DNA of 64,000 bases from Paenibacillus silviterrae (GCF_030167925.1 NZ_JASKUT010000001.1:1302001-1366000); one strand, 5' to 3'; numbered from the stretch's first letter, positions 35,024 to 44,872 are shown. Program-made: numbers and translations. The notes: generated by a model from the sequence alone, not told the origin.

Positions 35024-36160
35024 CTACCAGAACAACTCGGTCTGGCCGCGCAGCTTCGCGAGCGCTTCGACGAAGTAATAGTCGCCGTAGATTAATCCGA
35101 CATCGATATTTTTGCCTGCCGGATAATGGCCGGTGCCGTGAAGCAGGATCGCTTCGTCCTTCTGATCCCATACCGCGTAATGATCGGCTAGCGACTTCAT
35201 GATCTGTCTGGCCGCTGTGGCATACAGACAGCCCTGCTCTTCAGGCAGCACTTCCGCCAGCAGCAGCATGCCGCTGGCCGCGATGGCCGCCGCCGACGAA
35301 TCTCTCGGAGCACCTTCTAGAGTCGTCAGACGGAAATCCCAGTAAGGAACGAGATCCTCAGGCAGGTTCGCGAGGAAGAAATGCGCCGCTTTCTTGCTTC
35401 CCTGCAAGTAAGCGTCATCCTTCGTGTAATGGTAGCAAAGCGCCAAACCGTAAAGCGCCCAAGCGGTGCCCCTGGCCCATGCGGATCCCGGCGCGAAGCC
35501 TTGCCCGCCTAATGCCCCGACGCGCACGCCGGTTTCCGGATTGAACGTAACAATGTGGTAACAAGAGCCGTCCTCGCGAAGAAACTCGCGCAGCACTGTA
35601 TTTGCATGCGCCGCAGCGATATGCTTGAACCGCGGGTCGCCGATTTCGGCGGATGCCCAGAACAGCAGGCTCAGGTTCATCGTGCAGTCGATAATTGCCC
35701 AGCCGGCATTGCCGCCGTCCGCCTTCCAATTGTTGTTATTCCATGCCCGAATATATTGGCCCTTGATGTTGAACCGCCCTGCCAGCCATCCGGCGACCTT
35801 CAAAGCCCGCAGCTTCGACTCGGCGCTGCCGGTCAGCTTGTAATTCGCCACCGAGGAAAGGGACCACATAAAACCGATGTCATGGTGAAGACAGGTGTAC
35901 TCGTCAATGCACACGTCCATTCGGGCTTCGCATTCTTCGGCCAGCCGCTTCAGCTCTTCGTTCTTCGTATCCCGGTAGGCAAGCCACAACAGCCCCGGCC
36001 AAAATCCTGAGGTCCAAAAGCGCGGTTCCAAGCTGTCATACTTGCCTTCCTTCGAAACGTGGGGAAATCCGGCCCCGATCGTCTTGCTCATCTGTCCGAT
36101 CTTCGCTATCGCCTTCTCCCATACCTCGTCAATCCATAATTCGCGTGCACCCGCCGTCAT
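35024..36160 (-). CDS. unsaturated glucuronyl hydrolase (GH88)
   Basis: This 378-residue alpha/alpha-barrel protein is close in length to the Bacillus GL1 enzyme (377). The catalytic aspartates correspond to Asp94 in LHHDIGFMWS and Asp158 in AIIDCTMNL. SSAAAIAASGMLLLAE and GLIYGDYYFVEAL are typical of the family. It hydrates and cleaves the 4,5-unsaturated uronic acid left at the non-reducing end by polysaccharide lyases, so it completes the lyase pathway in the cytoplasm. GGGGAGA precedes the ATG. It sits between the sulfatase gene and the lipoprotein lyase gene in the same operon. Confidence 0.95.
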   Translation of the reverse strand: MTAGARELWIDEVWEKAIAKIGQMSKTIGAGFPHVSKEGKYDSLEPRFWTSGFWPGLLWLAYRDTKNEELKRLAEECEARMDVCIDEYTCLHHDIGFMWSLSSVANYKLTGSAESKLRALKVAGWLAGRFNIKGQYIRAWNNNNWKADGGNAGWAIIDCTMNLSLLFWASAEIGDPRFKHIAAAHANTVLREFLREDGSCYHIVTFNPETGVRVGALGGQGFAPGSAWARGTAWALYGLALCYHYTKDDAYLQGSKKAAHFFLANLPEDLVPYWDFRLTTLEGAPRDSSAAAIAASGMLLLAEVLPEEQGCLYATAARQIMKSLADHYAVWDQKDEAILLHGTGHYPAGKNIDVGLIYGDYYFVEALAKLRGQTELFW

Positions 36161-36177
36161 CTCATACTCTCCCCTGA

Positions 36178-37653
36178 TTAAGTTGGTTGTGTGCTTACAT
36201 GAAATGGCCCAAAGTCGGCTATAAATCGTTCATACAGATCTTCAGGCAGTTCGAGCAGATCGCCCGTTGCGCGCATATGCACTCTCAAAGCCGCCAGCAT
36301 GCTCTCGATCCGGCCGCCGTTTGCTTCCTTGCGGAAAGCGATGTTGTTCATTTCTTGCGGGTCCGCCGCCAGATCATACAGCTCGACAAACATCTCGTCC
36401 TTGAAAATATCGACAATCAGCTTGTGATCCCCTTCGATCACACACCGCTGGAAATTGCTGCGCGCCCCGTTTCCGTCGAATTGAATGAATATGCGTTCGC
36501 GCTCCACCCGCTCGCGTTCCCCGCGAATCAGCGGCATGAGTGATACGCCCGATATGCTTTCAGGCGCTTCGATCCCGAGCGCATCGCAGAGCGTCGGCAG
36601 CACATCAACACTGCTGACCAGCTCATCGGAATAACGCACCGCCGGTTCGAACCCGGACGGAAATTTCATGAACAGCGGTGTTTTCACCGATTCCTCGTAC
36701 ATGCACATTTTTTGCCACAGCCGGTGGGAACCGAGCATCTCGCCGTGATCGCTTGCGAACACGATCAGCGTATTATCGTAAAGACCCTCACTCTTCAGCT
36801 CCGATATGAGCTGTCCTACACAATGGTCAAGCAGTGCGACAAGACCCAAATATACTTTCCAGATCCGCTCCCATTCTTCTTTCGTATAAGACGATCCGAG
36901 CATACCCGTCAAGTTGTACAGCTGCAGCGGAGACTGGTTATCGCTCCATACGCCGACGTTGTCCGGCAGCATCACATCCTGTATCATCGAATACCACGGT
37001 TCCGGGATGTGCAGCGGCGGGTGTGGCGCAAGGAACATCGCGTTCAGCGCAAAAGGCTTGCTGCGGTCCCGCTGCCGAATCGCATCGAGCGAATCGTTAA
37101 GTATAAAGCCGTCATAAAAGTAGTCGAGCGCCTCATCATACCGGCCTACTTTCGGAATCGAATAGTTGCGCTTTCGGGTAATTCTGCCGTACGCAAGCTC
37201 GGGGACGAGACCTTGGAACGCCGGTCCGCCGGGCTTTTTCTTGCCGCTCGCCTTCACGAACGCGTCGTAGCGCTGCTCCAGCTGCAGCCAGTGGGTATGG
37301 CTGTCCTCGCTATGCTCCAGTTTCGGCTCAGTGAACAAATGCTGCTTGCCGGTATGCCAGCTGTCCCATTCCTTCTCCAATAGCTCATACAGATTCACGT
37401 GCTCGGGGCGAACCATCCCGTGCTGCTTCTCCTGCTCCGTCCATGGATTGATCAGCGAGCCCGTAACGTTCGGATATTTCCCCGTAAAGAATGCACCGCG
37501 GGCCGGAACGCAAAGCGGCGATGCGCAGTAAGCGCGATCAAATATGACGCTCTCCGCCTTTAGGCCGCTAATGTTCGGCGTATGTTCGCCAAGCGCATCC
37601 CACCTCAACTGATCGGCCATAATGACGACCAGATTGCTTTTACCGCTGCTCAT
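36178..37653 (-). CDS. type I sulfatase (formylglycine-dependent)
   Basis: This 491-residue protein has an N-terminal metal site MADQLRWDALG and the sulfatase signature C48-V-P-A-R52, whose cysteine must be oxidised to formylglycine. Further metal ligands lie in SDHGEMLGSH. No signal peptide is visible, so it should desulfate oligosaccharides in the cytoplasm. ATG 37653 was chosen for the AGGGAGGG site eight bases upstream. Its presence indicates that the glycan handled by this locus is sulfated. No sulfatase-maturating enzyme is encoded in the window. Confidence 0.94.
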   Translation of the reverse strand: MSSGKSNLVVIMADQLRWDALGEHTPNISGLKAESVIFDRAYCASPLCVPARGAFFTGKYPNVTGSLINPWTEQEKQHGMVRPEHVNLYELLEKEWDSWHTGKQHLFTEPKLEHSEDSHTHWLQLEQRYDAFVKASGKKKPGGPAFQGLVPELAYGRITRKRNYSIPKVGRYDEALDYFYDGFILNDSLDAIRQRDRSKPFALNAMFLAPHPPLHIPEPWYSMIQDVMLPDNVGVWSDNQSPLQLYNLTGMLGSSYTKEEWERIWKVYLGLVALLDHCVGQLISELKSEGLYDNTLIVFASDHGEMLGSHRLWQKMCMYEESVKTPLFMKFPSGFEPAVRYSDELVSSVDVLPTLCDALGIEAPESISGVSLMPLIRGERERVERERIFIQFDGNGARSNFQRCVIEGDHKLIVDIFKDEMFVELYDLAADPQEMNNIAFRKEANGGRIESMLAALRVHMRATGDLLELPEDLYERFIADFGPFHVSTQPT

Positions 37654-37681
37654 CGCATTAACCCTCCCTGGATTGTTCGGC

Positions 37682-39949
37682 TTAATCTGCACAGCCGCTA
37701 TACTTTAGCCGGAACGCACCGGACGACGCCTCCGATTGCCAATGCAGCAGCCCGCTTTCCCTGGTCACTTCATGGGTGCTTACATGTGAGCCCCCTTGAG
37801 CGCCGGCAGCGTCTTGTGCGAATTCATGCCATTCTACGATCCATGTACCCGCTGCAAGATCGGTAACGATGTAGTTCCACTCGCAGCCGCCGCCTTCCGG
37901 ACGGCCGGATACCGCAGGGATTACCGCATGCTCCTGCAAATGCTCTCCGCTAGTGCCGAACAGGACGACCCAGTCGCGCAGCTTTACGCCCGCCATCGTC
38001 TCGGTCTCCACTTTCACCGTATCCAATGCCGCAGCGCTGTTTATATCCTTCACCTGCATCACGTTCAAGAACAGGTCCAGCTCCGCTGCCTCACGCGGGC
38101 TCACTTCGATGCGCCATTCGCCCTGCTCCTTCGTACCGGGATAATCGTTGACATAGTTCGTTCCGAACACCCAGTATTCTTTGCCCGGTCCGCCGACCTT
38201 CACAATCTCCTGATTGCCCGGCTCCGGTAGCAGCGTATCGTTGATGAGCTGTCCGTTGTAGCCGTCCTCGCTTCGGGAGATGACCGTCCGGCTGCCGCTG
38301 ATCTGCGGCTCTTCGATGCTGTGGAGCAGCCAATATTTTTTGAAATCCGGGTTTGCGGATACGACGCGGTCGAACACGATCAGCGCCGCCGGATGCTCCG
38401 TATCCTTGAAGTTGAGGAACAGGAACGAGCGCTGGAACTGCTTCATTTTGCTCGAATAGGCTGCGGTGATATCGCCTTTCAGGTACGAGTAATCCGGCTG
38501 GATCGGGTCCGGACCGACAGCATGCGCGAGCACTTCCCCGCGTTTGAAATCTTTGTTCAGCAGGTCGTCCAGCGTAAGCGGCGGACGCCCTTCGTTCGGC
38601 CAGCGCTGCCCGCCGTCATTCACATTAGGCCAGACGAGGCCTCCGTCCTTCACGTACGGATACTGCTGCAGCTCGTCAGGGTCATAGACCAGCATCGTGT
38701 TATGCGCAATCGTCCTTTTGAAATAGTACTTGTTATGCGGCGAATGGTATTTGCCCGACGAGCCTTTGTAGGAACCCGAATCGATGGCCAAATTTCCTTT
38801 GTAATATAATTGAAACGCCCCGGCGTCCAGATGCTGATGATTGTTATACTGGTACATGCCCACTTTCATTTCTGCAACGACGGTGCCGGAATCCATGCCG
38901 GTCTCCCAACCTGTCCGCGTTACCATGACACCTGTCGGCGCTCCGAAATAACGGGTCAGCGGCAGTTCGTCCAGCGGCTTCGCTTCCACATCCGGATCGG
39001 CGAACAGAAAAGCGAATAGCACGTCTTTATCCTGAAAACGCCCCTCATCCTTATGCATCTGATCTATAAAGTAAGGATCTTTATAATAGCCGCCCAGCAT
39101 CAAATATATAAAATGAAGCCGCGTATACTTCGTCTGTTTAAGCATCACCGGCGTTGTATCTCCGTCGCGCAGCAGCTTGCCGTCCGGACGGCGCGTGTAA
39201 ATCCACTGATACCCGACTTCGCGCTGCGACGGATCGTAGACGTTGCCGAAGCCCATGCGGTCGAATATCCATGTCGGGAACATCTCCCCCTGAAAACGAA
39301 CACCGCCGTAGCCATCGCCTTGATGATGCCATCCGGATGGATAAAAAAAATTGCGCGCAGGCACCATCTGGTCGAAAAAACGTCCCGCCGACAAATCGTA
39401 CATCTCCGGATCCTCGTCATATATCGCAATGCCCGTGCCGAGCATATCCCGCTGAAGCATCCATTCGCAGCTGTGGCCGACGAAAGCGCCTTCTTTTATA
39501 GGAGGATAACCGCATTCGAGCAGTCCGGCCAGACGTTTGAAATGCCGGATCAAGAACGCCTTCTCTTCCTCCGAAACCAGCTCGAAGCACCAATCGTAGA
39601 CCATTGCCCCCGCCAGCATCAGCCGGCCGATCTCTCTGGAAATATCCTGATAGTTCGGATTAAATTCTCTGGTAATGCTCGATAACGCCAATGTCTTTGC
39701 TTTGATTCCGGCTTCGTTGTCCTCGTTTAACAAATACAGCAGTGCATTTGCTTCTATAACGTAGACATCGCCCGGGCAATGCTCGGCATTCGCTTCCTCA
39801 ATCCCGAATCGGCTGTACTCCATCAGCCGCTCCCAAGCCTGCTTCGTCTCGGGTCTAGTCATCTTGTCCCGCATTTCCGGCAAATGCTGTTTGCGCAAAA
39901 ACAACCGCGGATGCTCCGGCGGCGGTATAATCGGCGGTTTAGGAAACAT
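37682..39949 (-). CDS. heparinase II-like polysaccharide lyase (PL21-type), cytoplasmic, paralogue
   Basis: This 755-residue protein is very similar along its length to the lyase at 29243, sharing for example GWHHQGDGYGG, YTRRPDGKLLRDGD, NNHQHLDAGAFQLYYKG, LAIDSGSY and KRTIAHNT. The candidate zinc and catalytic histidines are all kept. It is the first gene of the uronan operon. ATG 39949 has GGAGG seven bases upstream; an ATG six codons earlier lacks a good site. Two near-copies in one operon suggest either dosage or a split in specificity, for instance sulfated versus unsulfated linkages (inference). Confidence 0.9.
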   Translation of the reverse strand: MFPKPPIIPPPEHPRLFLRKQHLPEMRDKMTRPETKQAWERLMEYSRFGIEEANAEHCPGDVYVIEANALLYLLNEDNEAGIKAKTLALSSITREFNPNYQDISREIGRLMLAGAMVYDWCFELVSEEEKAFLIRHFKRLAGLLECGYPPIKEGAFVGHSCEWMLQRDMLGTGIAIYDEDPEMYDLSAGRFFDQMVPARNFFYPSGWHHQGDGYGGVRFQGEMFPTWIFDRMGFGNVYDPSQREVGYQWIYTRRPDGKLLRDGDTTPVMLKQTKYTRLHFIYLMLGGYYKDPYFIDQMHKDEGRFQDKDVLFAFLFADPDVEAKPLDELPLTRYFGAPTGVMVTRTGWETGMDSGTVVAEMKVGMYQYNNHQHLDAGAFQLYYKGNLAIDSGSYKGSSGKYHSPHNKYYFKRTIAHNTMLVYDPDELQQYPYVKDGGLVWPNVNDGGQRWPNEGRPPLTLDDLLNKDFKRGEVLAHAVGPDPIQPDYSYLKGDITAAYSSKMKQFQRSFLFLNFKDTEHPAALIVFDRVVSANPDFKKYWLLHSIEEPQISGSRTVISRSEDGYNGQLINDTLLPEPGNQEIVKVGGPGKEYWVFGTNYVNDYPGTKEQGEWRIEVSPREAAELDLFLNVMQVKDINSAAALDTVKVETETMAGVKLRDWVVLFGTSGEHLQEHAVIPAVSGRPEGGGCEWNYIVTDLAAGTWIVEWHEFAQDAAGAQGGSHVSTHEVTRESGLLHWQSEASSGAFRLKYSGCAD

Positions 39950-39976
39950 TCCTCGTCCTCCATTCATCCCATCTGG

Positions 39977-40009
39977 TTATGATTTTTCTTTTGTCGGCGC
40001 ATCGTTCAT
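39977..40009 (-). CDS. possible 10-residue leader peptide
   Basis: The predicted operon leader has a strong AGGAGGAAGGGG site followed by ATG and the frame MNDAPTKEKS, then stop. It lies directly after the predicted transcription start (about 40017) and about 30 bases before the first lyase gene. It might be translated and couple to the downstream gene, but its small size makes this speculative. Confidence 0.25.
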   Translation of the reverse strand: MNDAPTKEKS

Positions 40010-40023
40010 TCCCCTTCCTCCTC

Positions 40024-40053
40024 ATCATACGTCACCCCTGAGAATTATGTCAA
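40024..40053 (-). promoter_or_regulatory. sigma-A-type promoter of the uronan operon
   Basis: On the minus strand a perfect -35 TTGACA (40053-40048) is separated by 18 bases from TATGAT (40029-40024, five of six matches). It points at the first HepII-like gene and lies in the divergent gap with the ROK regulator gene, where a repressor could bind. Confidence 0.75.
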
Positions 40054-40081
40054 TAACTAAACTAAATACCATTAAAATAAT

Positions 40082-40096
40082 TTGTAAACGTTAAAA
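40082..40096. promoter_or_regulatory. cre-like site (catabolite control)
   Basis: TTGTAAACGTTAAAA fits the Gram-positive cre pattern W-TG-N-AA-N-CG-N-W-N-N-C-W with one mismatch. It lies about 30 bases upstream of the -35 box of the uronan operon and upstream of the ROK gene. CcpA could use it to tie either gene set to carbon supply. Confidence 0.4.
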
Positions 40097-40196
40097 TCAG
40101 TATCAACAAAGCATTATATATGTTGGATTTGTACATTATTAACCTTATTCCCATTGCTATGTTTGATTTTTTTTGTTATGTTTAAGGAGATGTTAT

Positions 40197-41444
40197 ATGA
40201 AAGACCGAAATGAATTGCGAGGGAAACGTATGGAGAATATCCGCAAGGTCTGGGATCAAAAAGGAAGCAAAACGGCCATCCTTCAAATGCTGAGAGTTCT
40301 TGGACCATTGTCCCGCATCGAACTGACTGAGCTGACCGACTTAAGCCGGGCTACGATTTCGGTTACCATTAATGAGCTCATCGAGCTTGGGCTTGTGCGG
40401 GAAACCGAGCTCCGCCAGTCTAATCGCGGTAGGCCGGCGACCAACCTGGAGCTTGTCCCCCACTCCCACATCATTCTGGGTGCCGACCTCAATCAGCAAA
40501 ACTGGATCCTCGGCGCATTCGACCTGCTGGGCAATACGGTGGAGAAGAAACAAATCTCCTTCAGCCCGCTTACGCCGGAGGCCGCCGTTCAGGCATTAGC
40601 CAACGAAATCCCGAACTTTATTGAAAAAATAAAAAAAAGCCCGATCCCACTACTCGGGATCGGTATTCCGGGAATTGTCGATACGCATAACGGCATCCTG
40701 CTCAGTTCTGCCGTCCTTGGCTGGCAGCAGGTCAATCTGGGAGCCATGCTAGAGGAAGCGATCGGCTGGCCGACGGCCGTTCTCAACCGCAGCCGCGCCC
40801 GCGGCTTATCGGAATGCCGCTACGGCGCCGGCAAAGATTACCGCCACATGATTTACATCGGCATCGATACAGGTATCGGCGCCGGTATCTACGTCAATCG
40901 GGAGCTCATTCACGGAGCGCTCGGCGGCGCCGGCGAGATCGGCCATACGACCGTAGCGCTAGACGGCCCTTTGTGCCCTTGCGGCAACAACGGCTGTCTG
41001 CAAATGATGTCCGCCGCTCATGCCATGGAACTGGAAGCGCGCAGACTTCTGCGCATGGGCGAAATCTCTTCGCTTCTTCTGCAGCCCGGCTTCGATCTGC
41101 AAATGCTGAACGCCGAGGACATTTGCCGCGCGGCGGAGCAAGGGGACGAGCTGGCCGTTCAAGTCGTTACCGGCGCAGCCACCTACCTTGGCGTCACGAT
41201 GGCGAATGTAATCAATCTGCTCAATCCGGAAGCGATCATATTGGGCGGCACGATTCCGAAGGATTCCCCTCTTTATGTGCAGACCGCGATGAAAGTAATG
41301 CGGCAACGGGCCATGGGTCAATTGTCGGCATCTATCGTTGTACAGGTCGGCCAGTTCAAGGAAATCGGCGGTGCACTTGGTGCGGCCAATATGGCTCTGG
41401 ATCGGCACTTGTCGTTCACCCATTTCTCCACCCAGTTGAGCTAG
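40197..41444 (+). CDS. ROK-family transcriptional regulator (XylR/NagC type)
   Basis: This 415-residue repressor-type protein has an N-terminal winged helix (about residues 20-80, LSRIELTELTDLSRATISVT) and a ROK sugar-kinase-like domain with IGIDTGIGAGIYV. The cysteine-rich zinc knuckle is CPCGNNGCLQ. Loss of the glutamate usual after GC and no intact kinase signature fit a regulator and not a kinase. ATG 40197 has AAGGAGA six bases upstream; an earlier start is not supported. It is the only clear plus-strand gene and is divergent from the lyase operon, so it most likely senses a sugar released from that glycan and controls the shared promoter region. Confidence 0.93.
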   Translation: MKDRNELRGKRMENIRKVWDQKGSKTAILQMLRVLGPLSRIELTELTDLSRATISVTINELIELGLVRETELRQSNRGRPATNLELVPHSHIILGADLNQQNWILGAFDLLGNTVEKKQISFSPLTPEAAVQALANEIPNFIEKIKKSPIPLLGIGIPGIVDTHNGILLSSAVLGWQQVNLGAMLEEAIGWPTAVLNRSRARGLSECRYGAGKDYRHMIYIGIDTGIGAGIYVNRELIHGALGGAGEIGHTTVALDGPLCPCGNNGCLQMMSAAHAMELEARRLLRMGEISSLLLQPGFDLQMLNAEDICRAAEQGDELAVQVVTGAATYLGVTMANVINLLNPEAIILGGTIPKDSPLYVQTAMKVMRQRAMGQLSASIVVQVGQFKEIGGALGAANMALDRHLSFTHFSTQLS

Positions 41445-41492
41445 GCCAAGTAGCGTTTTTTTCTGTACTTTTGTGCCCTGAGCCAACAATAG

Positions 41493-41526
41493 ACACGATT
41501 TCATCCTAGGATGGTCGTGTTTTTTT
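41493..41526 (+). terminator. Rho-independent terminator of the ROK gene
   Basis: ACACGA and TCGTGT with an inner CATCC/GGATG form a long stem directly followed by TTTTTTT on the plus strand, about 50 bases after the ROK stop codon. Confidence 0.9.
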
Positions 41527-41683
41527 ATTCCTGCGAATATCGCAGACTTTTTGCCATATGACGAAACTGACACGAATGGTTCGATTTGTTAAACGAGTAA
41601 GGATTGTCTTCTGCTATGCGCTATGTTTATAGCCAACAAGACAGTTATTATTCTAAAACGTTAGTCCCGGACTTAACAAAACA

Positions 41684-41715
41684 AAAAAATCCCTTGTTGT
41701 TTCAGGGACGTTTTA
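41684..41715 (-). terminator. Rho-independent terminator
   Basis: On the minus strand TCCCT and AGGGA pair around a 9-base loop and are followed by TTTTTTTG. It immediately follows the stop codon of the coding remnant at 41713, so it was probably that gene's original terminator. With the ROK terminator it separates the uronan locus from the AT-rich island. Confidence 0.7.
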
Positions 41716-42294
41716 ATCACTATACAATTGAATAACACTGTCTAATTGCTTTACAGCCTCTTTTCCAGCTGCCAAATCCACCTTTCTAGGATTGAAAGGG
41801 TTCATTTCTTTAGCAATGGCATCCGGGTCAATGACAGTTCCAACGGGTTCTCGCATTTACTTGCTGATCATACTTTTACTTTCACCATTGGTACCTGCAA
41901 GAATGGTTTGCACATTCGTATGATTATTCATTTAAAGCTATTTCTTTTCTGTTTCCATATTCATCATAAACAGTTTCGAACTTCTCTCCGGTTGCAGAAT
42001 TCGCGAATTCGAAAAGGTTCCCATACGCTACCCCATAGAGGTTTAATGATATAGAAATTGGAAACAATAACCTCCATGGACGCAACCCATAACTTCTGGG
42101 AACGCAGGATAATTATGTCACCGTACCGATAAATAGCGAAAGTCTAATACAGAATATATATTATGTCAACTAATTTGAAAGTCAGGTGTACCATTGACTA
42201 TCTTCTTCATGTGTCTTTTTTTAGTATAAAAACATTCCTGTTTGAACTTTACAAAGTCTCTAATATCCGCTTCAGTTTGAATCCATTCCCCTCC
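41713..42294 (-). pseudogene. cluster of three short coding remnants (probably Rhs-type or toxin/immunity debris)
   Basis: Three separate minus-strand frames look protein-like but lack a full gene. One at 41713-41856 contains AKEMNPFNPRKVDLAAGKEA and could stand as a 47-residue protein from ATG. A second at 41924-42037 contains ATGEKFETVYDEYGNRKEI. A third at 42166-42294 contains EADIRDFVKFKQE. The second shares a GEKFE core with a remnant at 45656-45829. YD-like repeats (VYDEYGN) suggest Rhs-family debris. No function is expected. Confidence 0.5.
42054..42177. repeat. dispersed direct repeat, copy B
   Basis: This is a full-length copy of the element at 19490-19613 in the same orientation, with scattered substitutions. 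It is followed by TCAGGTGTACCA, which is nearly matched (one extra base) after copy C. It overlaps the end of a coding remnant. Confidence 0.75.
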
Positions 42295-42453
42295 CTACCA
42301 AAAATATAACAAAAATCTCCCAAGAAACTCTCGAGAGATTCCTACTAAAGTCACATAATAGTGATTATGTAACTAATTTTATTATACGCACAGCATAGAC
42401 GTTATCTTTAGGGTGAATGTTCGAACGGAGACTGGCGAGCGCCTGCCGTTCTT

Positions 42454-44872
42454 TTAAAGCTTCATCCCGTGATAGCCCATAGCTTGATATCCTTTTACTC
42501 GTTTCTTATACATTGCCATGAGGATCGGCACTTGTATATCCACATAATCATAAATTTGAACATCTGTTTTATTTTGGTGGGCTCGATGAAGTCTACCAGC
42601 ATATTGTTGAAGGGTTCCCTTCCAAGAGATAGGATGAACTAGAAACAGCGTATCCAAACGTGCATCATCAAATCCCTCTCCTATTAATTTTCCAGTCGCT
42701 ATAAATACACGTTCTTCCGTATCCGGTATAGCTGCGATTCTATCCCGCAAAGCTTCACGCTGCCGTTTTCCCATACCGCCGCGAAGAACAATGACATTTT
42801 TAGCAAAACCCTTCAATCGGTTCTCAAAATATTCAACGTGTGCGGTTCGTTCTGCTAATAAAACAGGAGATCTCCCCTGATCCAAAGCTGTAAGCAAATC
42901 ATCAAAAATTTGGTTATTACGTTCTTCGCTTTGAACCAAGAGTTGGTATATATCTTGGATTCCGCCAATATTTTCATTAGAATGTAAACGAAAATTTGTA
43001 TAGCGTGGAATCACTTTATGATCAATTCCACGATGTTGCCCCTGTGTTTTAGCATCAATTTTTATTCGAATCGGACCACATTGCATAAATACGATCGGTT
43101 GATGCCCGTCTTGCCGCACAGGAGTTGCCGTTAGACCCAAAACATATTTAGCAGTTACTTTTTTAAGAACTTGTTCGAAACTGAAAGCTGATACGTGGTG
43201 ACACTCATCTATAATGACTTGACCGTATTCCTGAACATAATCTTTCACAGTACCTTGTTGTTCAAACTTTGGATGATAGCAATATCAATGATCCCTGTTC
43301 TCTTTTCTTTACCACCTCCAATGATTCCGATATTCTTCTTTTCAATAGATAAGAAGGTAGAAAGTCGCTCTCTCCACTGATCCATAAGTTCTCTTCTATG
43401 GACTAAAATCAGCGTGTTTACCTTTCTTGAGGCAATAATCGAAGAGGCAACAACTGTTTTACCGATTGCCGTTGTTGCTGATAATATTCCGTTATCGGTT
43501 GAAAGCATAGCTCTAGCGGCTCCATCCTGTAACATTGTTAATGTTCCACTAAAAATAACGTCTACAAAATGGCCAGTATTACGTTTGTCTTTAACGATAG
43601 CCTCGATCTGATGGGAGTTGAATAAATCAATTAATTTTTGATAACAACCTCTAGGAATGGCGATATGTTTTGTAAAATCCTCAGAACATCCTATAACCCT
43701 GGGCTTTCCGTACGTAGGTAACCTCATGGCTTGTGTTTTATAAAAGTCAGGATTTCTAAAGTTGGCTAATCGTCCAATTCTATTGATAAAAACAGGGGGT
43801 AGTCCATGTTTTTCGATATAGATCATATTGGCTAATGTAACATGGATTTGTGAAGGTAGATTATCCGTAATAATATCTTGCTGATTCGTGTTTTCTTTTT
43901 GCCACGGTTCCTCCCCATGTGCCGATTCGTTCCAATCGATACTCAGAGTGGAACCTCCCTTGGTAAGCTTAAAAATGATATCTTGTGCCTGGTTTGTGGA
44001 TATTTTTTTAATACGAGCTAAGAAACTCCACTGATCATCAAATGGTTGAAAATTTTCATCAATAAATACGCTATTCCCCTCTTTGCGAGGTGCACCTTGT
44101 AGGGGTAAAGCAATTAGGTTGCCAAAGCCGCCTTTTGGGAGTGTATCTTGATTGGGAAATAATCTGTCGTAAGATTCTAATGGGATCTGATAGCGATACT
44201 CCATTGCTCTGGTCAAAATGGCAGAACCCAATTTTCTAGCAACACTTGATTCTATGGGACTTTCAAAAAAGATCCATATATGCCCGCCATTTCCCGACCG
44301 AGATCTTTCAAGAGCGGCAGGTACTCCATATTCCTTACAGGTTTTCATTACAACAGAGACATCATGTTTCCAGTTTTGTTTATCAAAGTCCATTGCATGA
44401 AACCAACATGTTTCGTCCTGTAACATTGGATAAACACCAATCGTTCGATTCGTTTTTGCATCGAGATGTTTAGCAATAATATCATCTGTGACCGGTTCAA
44501 ATGCTTGATGAGCACAGTCGGAGCACTTTGTTTGTGGTTTCTTACAAATAAATGTCCATTCATTTTGACACGCCGGAGAATACCCCATTTACCAGTCTTA
44601 TTGATCCATCGTACTGGGTAAACGTTGTCCCTGCCTCTAAATAGCGAACGGAATAGTTCGATTTTTTCATTAGGACTGGAATATTGATGAATTGAAGGTT
44701 TTGGAGTAACTTCAACAACGTTTGACGTCTCAGCAATCTTATTTTCATATATTTTTGATTTTTCTTCTTGTGTTCCATATTTTGATAATTGTAATTTTAG
44801 CAGTTGATTTTCTTGCTTAAGGGCTTCTATTTCTTTTAGCGCCTTTTCAAGTTGATGTTGTAGTTCAATCAT
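42454..44872 (-). pseudogene. primase-helicase of the TOTE conflict-system type, broken by two frameshifts
   Basis: Three consecutive frames make one gene of about 806 codons. It starts at ATG 44872 (GGAGGAG upstream) with a coiled-coil N-terminus. An archaeo-eukaryotic primase-like domain follows (CWFHAMDFDKQNW with the Asp-x-Asp metal pair, then RSGNGGHIWIFFE). A superfamily II helicase comes next: ATTAIGKT (motif I), VIIDECHH (II), GLTATPVR (III), GEGFDD (V) and QYAGRLHR (VI). One base is missing near 44580 (between GKWG and YSPAC) and one near 43253 (between NNK and GTVKDY). All catalytic motifs are otherwise kept. This domain pair is a known anti-invader module. The damage means it is either inactive or misread. 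Confidence 0.85.

Noticed and set aside
42423..42451. GC-rich hairpin GAACGG...CCGTTC just after the helicase stop codon
   Set aside because: On the helicase strand it is not followed by a U-run, so I do not call a terminator.
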